Part shown: positions 59,301 through 64,000 of the stretch, piece after piece
How the letters are laid out: each line of letters opens with the position of its first letter
How positions within the stretch are numbered: the stretch's first letter is position 1
Origin: Luidia sarsii
Taxonomy: Eukaryota > Echinodermata > Asteroidea > Paxillosida > Luidiidae
NCBI GenBank assembly: GCA_949987565.1
Contig: OX465110.1
Span: forward strand, 19,652,773 to 19,716,772
Length of the DNA stretch: 64,000 nt
Direction of reading: 5' to 3'
Notes under the pieces: model-generated
Databases searched by the model: none
Seen by the model: the letters and a program-made list of their open reading frames with translations, nothing else
What the model was told of the DNA's origin: nothing
Program-made: the position numbers and the translations under genes

Positions 59301-62300
59301 TTTGTCAGGCTGGAAGATTGGCTGGGCTCTGAAAGTCGAGGCAAGCTATATCATCCGTAGAATATCGTAGTCTTTCAGATGATATCAAGTTGATAGGATT
59401 TTAGTCAAATGCCTAGGGTAGACATTGTTTTCTAAATGAGGAGTATTTCGGGTTGTCAGTCATCTTGCCTAACAGTGTATAGTGAGTTCCTGATGACCGA
59501 AAGAGGATTTTGGACAATGTTAAATTTGTCAGGCTGGAAGATTGGCTCGGCTTTGAAAGTCGAGGCAAGCTATATCATCCGTAGAATATCGTAGTCTTTC
59601 AGATGATATCAAGTTGATGGGATTTTAGTCAAATGCCTAGGGTATACATTGTTTTCTAATTGAGGAGTATATCGGGTTGTCAGTCAAAATGCGTACAGTG
59701 AGTTTCTGATGACCGAAATTGGGGTTCGGTCAATGTTGAATTTTTGTCAGGCTGGAAGATTGGCTGGACTATGAAAGTCGAAGTTAGCTATATCATCTCT
59801 AGAATGTTGTACTCTTTCAGATGATATCAATTTTCATTGATTTTAGTCAAATGCCTAGGGTGCACATTGTTTTCCAATCGAGTAGTATTTCGGGGTGTCC
59901 ATAAAAATGCGTATATAGTTTCTGAAGAGCGAAATTGGATTTTGGTCAATGTTAAATTTGTCAGGCTAGAAGATTCGCTGGACTCTGAAGGTCGAGGCAA
60001 GCTATATCTTTTGTAGAATTTCCTACTCTTTCAGATTATATCAAGTTGATAGGATTTTAGTCAAATGCCTAGGATAGACATTGTTTTCTAAATGAGGAGT
60101 ATTTCGGGTTGTCAGTCATCTTGCCTAACAGTGTATAGTGAGTTCCTGATGACCGAAAGAGGATTTTGGACAATGTTAAATTTGTCAGGCTGGAAGATTG
60201 GCTGGGCTCTGAAAGTCGAGGCAAGCTATATCATCCGTAGAATATCGTAACGGTAGTCTTTCAGATGATATCAAGTTGATAGGATTTTAGTCAAATGCCT
60301 AGGGTAGACATTGTTTTCTAATTGAGGAGTATTTCGGGTTATCCATAAAAATGCGTATATAGTTTCTGATGATCGAAATTTGATTTTTGTCAATGTTAAA
60401 TTTGTCAGGCGGGAAGATTGGCTGGGCTCTGAAAGTCGAGGCAAGCTATATCATCCGTAGAATATCGTATTCTTTCAGATGATATCAAGTTTATAGGATT
60501 TTAGTCAAATGCCTAGGGTATACATTGTTTTCTAATTGAGGAGTATATCGGGTTGTCAGTCAAAATGCGTACAGTGAGTTTCTGATGACCGAAATTGGGG
60601 TTCGGTCAATGTTGAATTTTTGTCAGGCTGGAAGATTGGCTGGACTATGAAAGTCGAAGTCAGCTATATCATCTCTAGAATGTTGTACTCTTTCAGATGA
60701 TATCAATTTTCATTGATTTTAGTCAAATGCCTAGGGTGCAAATTGTTTTCCAATCGAGTAGTATTACGGGGTGTCCATAAAAATGCGTATATAGTTTCTG
60801 AAGAGCGAAATTGGATTTTGGTCAATGTTAAATTTGTCAGGCTAGAAGATTCGCTGGACTCTAAAGGTCGAGGCAAGCTATATCTTTTGTAGAATTTCCT
60901 ACTCTTTCAGATTATATCAAGTTGATAGGATTTTAGTCAAATGCCTAGGGTAGACATTGTTTTCTAAATGAGGAGTATTTCGGGTTGTCAGTCATCTTGC
61001 CTAACAGTGTATAGTGAGTTCCTGATGACCGAAAGAGGATTTTGGACAATGTTAAATTTGTCAGGCTGGAAGATTGGCTGGGCTCTGAAAGTCGAGGCAA
61101 GCTATATCATCCGTAGAATATCGTAGTCTTTCAGATGATATCAAGTTGATGGGATTTTAGTCAAATGCCTAGGGTATACATTGTTTTCTAATTGAGGAGT
61201 ATATCGGGTTGTCAGTCAAAATGCGTACAGTGAGTTTCTGATGACCGAAATTGGGGTTCGGTCAATGTTGAATTTTTGTCAGGCTGGAAGATTGGCTGGA
61301 CTATGAAAGTCGAAGTTAGCTATATCATCTCTAGAATGTTGTACTCTTTCAGATGATATCAATTTTCATTGATTTTAGTCAAATGCCTAGGGTGCAAATT
61401 GTTTTCCAATCGAGTAGTATTTCGGGGTGTCCATAAAAATGCGTATATAGTTTCTGAAGAGCGAAATTGGATTTTGGTCAATGTTAAATTTGTCAGGCTA
61501 GAAGATTCGCTGGACTCTGAAGGTCGAGGCAAGCTATATCTTTTGTAGAATTTCCTACTCTTTTAGATTATATCAAGTTGATAGGATTTTAGTCAAATGC
61601 CTAGGATAGACATTGTTTTCTAAATGAGGAGCATTTCGGGTTGTCAGTCATCTTGCCTAACAGTGTGTAGTGAGTTCCTGATGACCGAAAGAGGATTTTG
61701 GACAATGTTAATTTGTCAGGCTGGAAGATTGGCTGGGCTCTGAAAGTCGAGGCAAGCTATATCATCCGTAGAATATCGTAGTCTTTCAGATGATATCAAG
61801 TTGATGGGATTTTAGTCAAATGCCTAGGGTAGACATTGTTTTCTAAATGAGGAGTATTTCGGATTGCCAGTCATCTTGCCTAACAGTGTATAGTGAGTTT
61901 CTGATGACCAAAAGAGGGTTTTGGACAATGTTAAATTTGTCAGGCTGGAAGATTGGCTGGGCTCTGAAAGTCGAGGCAAGCTATATCATCCGTAGAATAT
62001 CGTAACGGTAGTCTTTCAGATGATATCAAGTTGATAGGATTTTAGTCAAATGCCTAGGATAGACATTGTTTTCTAAATGAGGAGTATTTCGGGTTATCCA
62101 TAAAAATGCGTATATAGTTTCTGATGATCGAAATTTGATTTTTGTCAATGTTAAATTTGTCAGGCGGGAAGATTGGCTGGGCTCTGAAAGTCGAGGCAAG
62201 CTATATCATCCGTAGAATATCGTATTCTTTCAGATGATATCAAGTTGATAGGATTTTAGTCAAATGCCTAGGGTATACATTGTTTTCTAATTGAGGAGTA

Positions 62301-64000
62301 TATCGGGTTGTCAGTCAAAATGCGTACAGTGAGTTTCTGATGACCGAAATTGGGGTTCGGTCAATGTTGAATTTTTGTCAGGCTGGAAGATTGGCTGGAC
62401 TATGAAAGTCGAAGTCAGCTATATCATCTCTAGAATGATGTTGTACTCTTTCAGATGATATCAATTTTCATCGATTTTAGTCAAATGCCTAGGGTGCAAA
62501 TTTTTTTTCCAATCAAGTAGTATTTCGGGGTGTCCATAAAAATGCGCATATAGTTTCTGAAGATCGAAATTGGATTTTGGTCAATGTTAAATTTGTCAGG
62601 CTAGAAGATTCGCTGGACTCTGAAGGTCGAGGCAAGCTATATCTTTTGTAGAATTTCGTACTCTTTCAGATTATATCAAGTTGATTCGATTTTAGTCAAA
62701 TGCCTAGGGTAGACATTGTTTTCTAAATGAGGAGTATTTCGGGTTGTCAGTCATCTTGCCTAACAGTGTATAGTGAGTTCCTGATGACCGAAAGAGGATT
62801 TTGGACAATGTTAAATTTGTCAGGCTGGAAGATTGGCTGGGCTCTGAAAATCGAGGCAAGCTATATCATCCGTAGAATATCGTAGTCTTTCAGATGATAT
62901 CAAGTTTATAGGATTTTAGTCAAATGCCTAGGGTAGACATTGTTTTCTAAATGAGGAGTATTTCGGGTTGTCAGTCATCTTGCCTAACAGTGTATAGTGA
63001 GTTCCTGATGACCAAAAGAGGATTTTGGACAATGTTAAATTTGTCAGGCTGGAAGATTGGCTGGGCTCTGAAAGTCGAGGCAAGCTATATCATCCGTAGA
63101 ATATCGTAACGGTAGTCTTTCAGATGATATCAAGTTGATAGGATTTTAGTCAAATGCCTAGGATAGACATTGTTTTCTAAATGAGGAGTATTTCGGGTTG
63201 TCAGTCATCTTGCCTAACAGTGTATAGTGAGTTCCTGATGACCGAAAGAGGATTTTGGACATTGTTAAATTTGTCAGGCTGGAAGATTGGCTGGGCTCTG
63301 AAAGTCGAGGCAAGCTATATCATCCGTAGAATATCGTAGTCTTTCAGATGATATCAAGTTTATAGGATTTTAGTCAAATGCCTAGGGTAGACATTGTTTT
63401 CTAAATGAGGAGTATTTCGGGTTGTCAGTCATCTTGCCTAACAGTGTATAGTGAGTTCCTGATGACCGAAAGAGGATTTTGGACAATGTTAAATTTGTCA
63501 GGCTGGAAGATTGGCTGGGCTCTGAAAGTCGAGGCAAGCTATATCATCCGTAGAATATCGTAGTCTTTCAGATGATATCAAGTTAATAGGATTTTAGTCA
63601 AATGCCTAGGGTATACATTGTTTTCTAATTGAGGAGTATATCGTGTTGTCAGTCAAAATGCGTACAGTGAGTTTCTGATGACCGAAATTGGGGTTCGGTC
63701 AATGTTGAATTTTTGTCAGGCTGGAAGATTGGCTGGACTATGAAAGTCGAAGTCAGCTATATCATCTCTAGAATGTTGTACTCTTTCAGATGATATCAAT
63801 TTTCATTGATTTTAGTCAAATGCCTAGGGTGCAAATTGTTTTCCAATCGAGAAGTATTTCGGGGTGACCATAAAAATGCGTATATAGTTTCTGAAGAGCG
63901 AAATTGGATTTTGGTCAATGTTAAATTTGTCAGGCTAGAAGATTCGCTGGACTCTGAAGGTCGAGGCAAGCTATATCTTTTGTAGAATTTCCTACTATTT

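Larger units (their letters stand above)
39258..64000 (+). repeat. 214-224-bp satellite array (~114 monomers), running off the right edge
   Basis: Every monomer contains TTTTAGTCAAATGCCTAGG, a TTGTTTTC block, GGTTGTCAGTCA or GGTGTCCATAAA, and GCAAGCTATATC. Spacing from one GCCTAGG to the next is 214, 218 or 224 bp depending on monomer type. Monomers at 39.3-40.9 kb are most diverged; from ~42 kb they are highly homogeneous. Small minus-strand frames (66 codons, four times) are by-products. Confidence 0.98.

Noticed and set aside
39258..64000. CENP-B box in the satellite
   Set aside because: I looked for TTCGnnnnAnnCGGG on both strands of the consensus monomer; TTCG-containing sites lack the downstream CGGG spacing.

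Overview
This is eukaryotic genomic DNA from an animal. Genes are split by GT-AG introns, the sequence is packed with satellites and decayed transposable elements, and the one clearly identifiable gene (DCAF11/WDR23) is a metazoan ubiquitin-ligase adaptor. TTAGGG-type telomere-like tracts, tRNA-like dispersed repeats, a THAP-domain exon and retroelement remnants fit an invertebrate, possibly a marine deuterostome, but I cannot name the species. No bacterial operons, CRISPR arrays or rRNA genes are visible.

Left part (1-6356, minus strand): the 5' part of DCAF11 in six exons that join in frame (6253-6356, 3609-3706, 2903-2934, 1858-1953, 1336-1400, 540-743). The gene runs off the left edge. 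Its introns hold a polypurine tract, a dispersed foldback repeat, a tRNA-like repeat and a 20-bp minisatellite of about 57 copies.

6.6-12.9 kb: nested inverted and direct duplications. A 3.0-kb unit with inverted ends starts about 260 bp upstream of the DCAF11 start codon and encloses a 1.56-kb palindrome. A 1.69-kb segment carrying degenerate telomere-like repeats is duplicated at a 2.2-kb offset, with a near-perfect foldback element between the copies.

14.3-25.2 kb: a composite satellite. Five copies of a ~730-bp core alternate with arrays of a 35-bp repeat and arrays of a GAGACC hexamer. The hexamer array at the left end is in the opposite orientation.

26.2-38.5 kb (plus strand): a candidate small secreted protein gene made of a TATA box, a signal-peptide exon, two tandemly duplicated EGF-like exons and a short terminal exon. 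All junctions are phase 1 and the coding sequence totals 447 nt. Its ~9.6-kb first intron holds a LINE reverse-transcriptase remnant, a palindrome with a THAP-domain exon, two oppositely oriented 7-bp arrays, a 56/57-bp hairpin-forming minisatellite and a broken DIRS/Ngaro-like reverse transcriptase.

39.3-64.0 kb: one continuous 214-224-bp satellite with higher-order structure, extending past the right edge. The open reading frames seen inside the repeats are by-products of short periods and are not annotated as genes.
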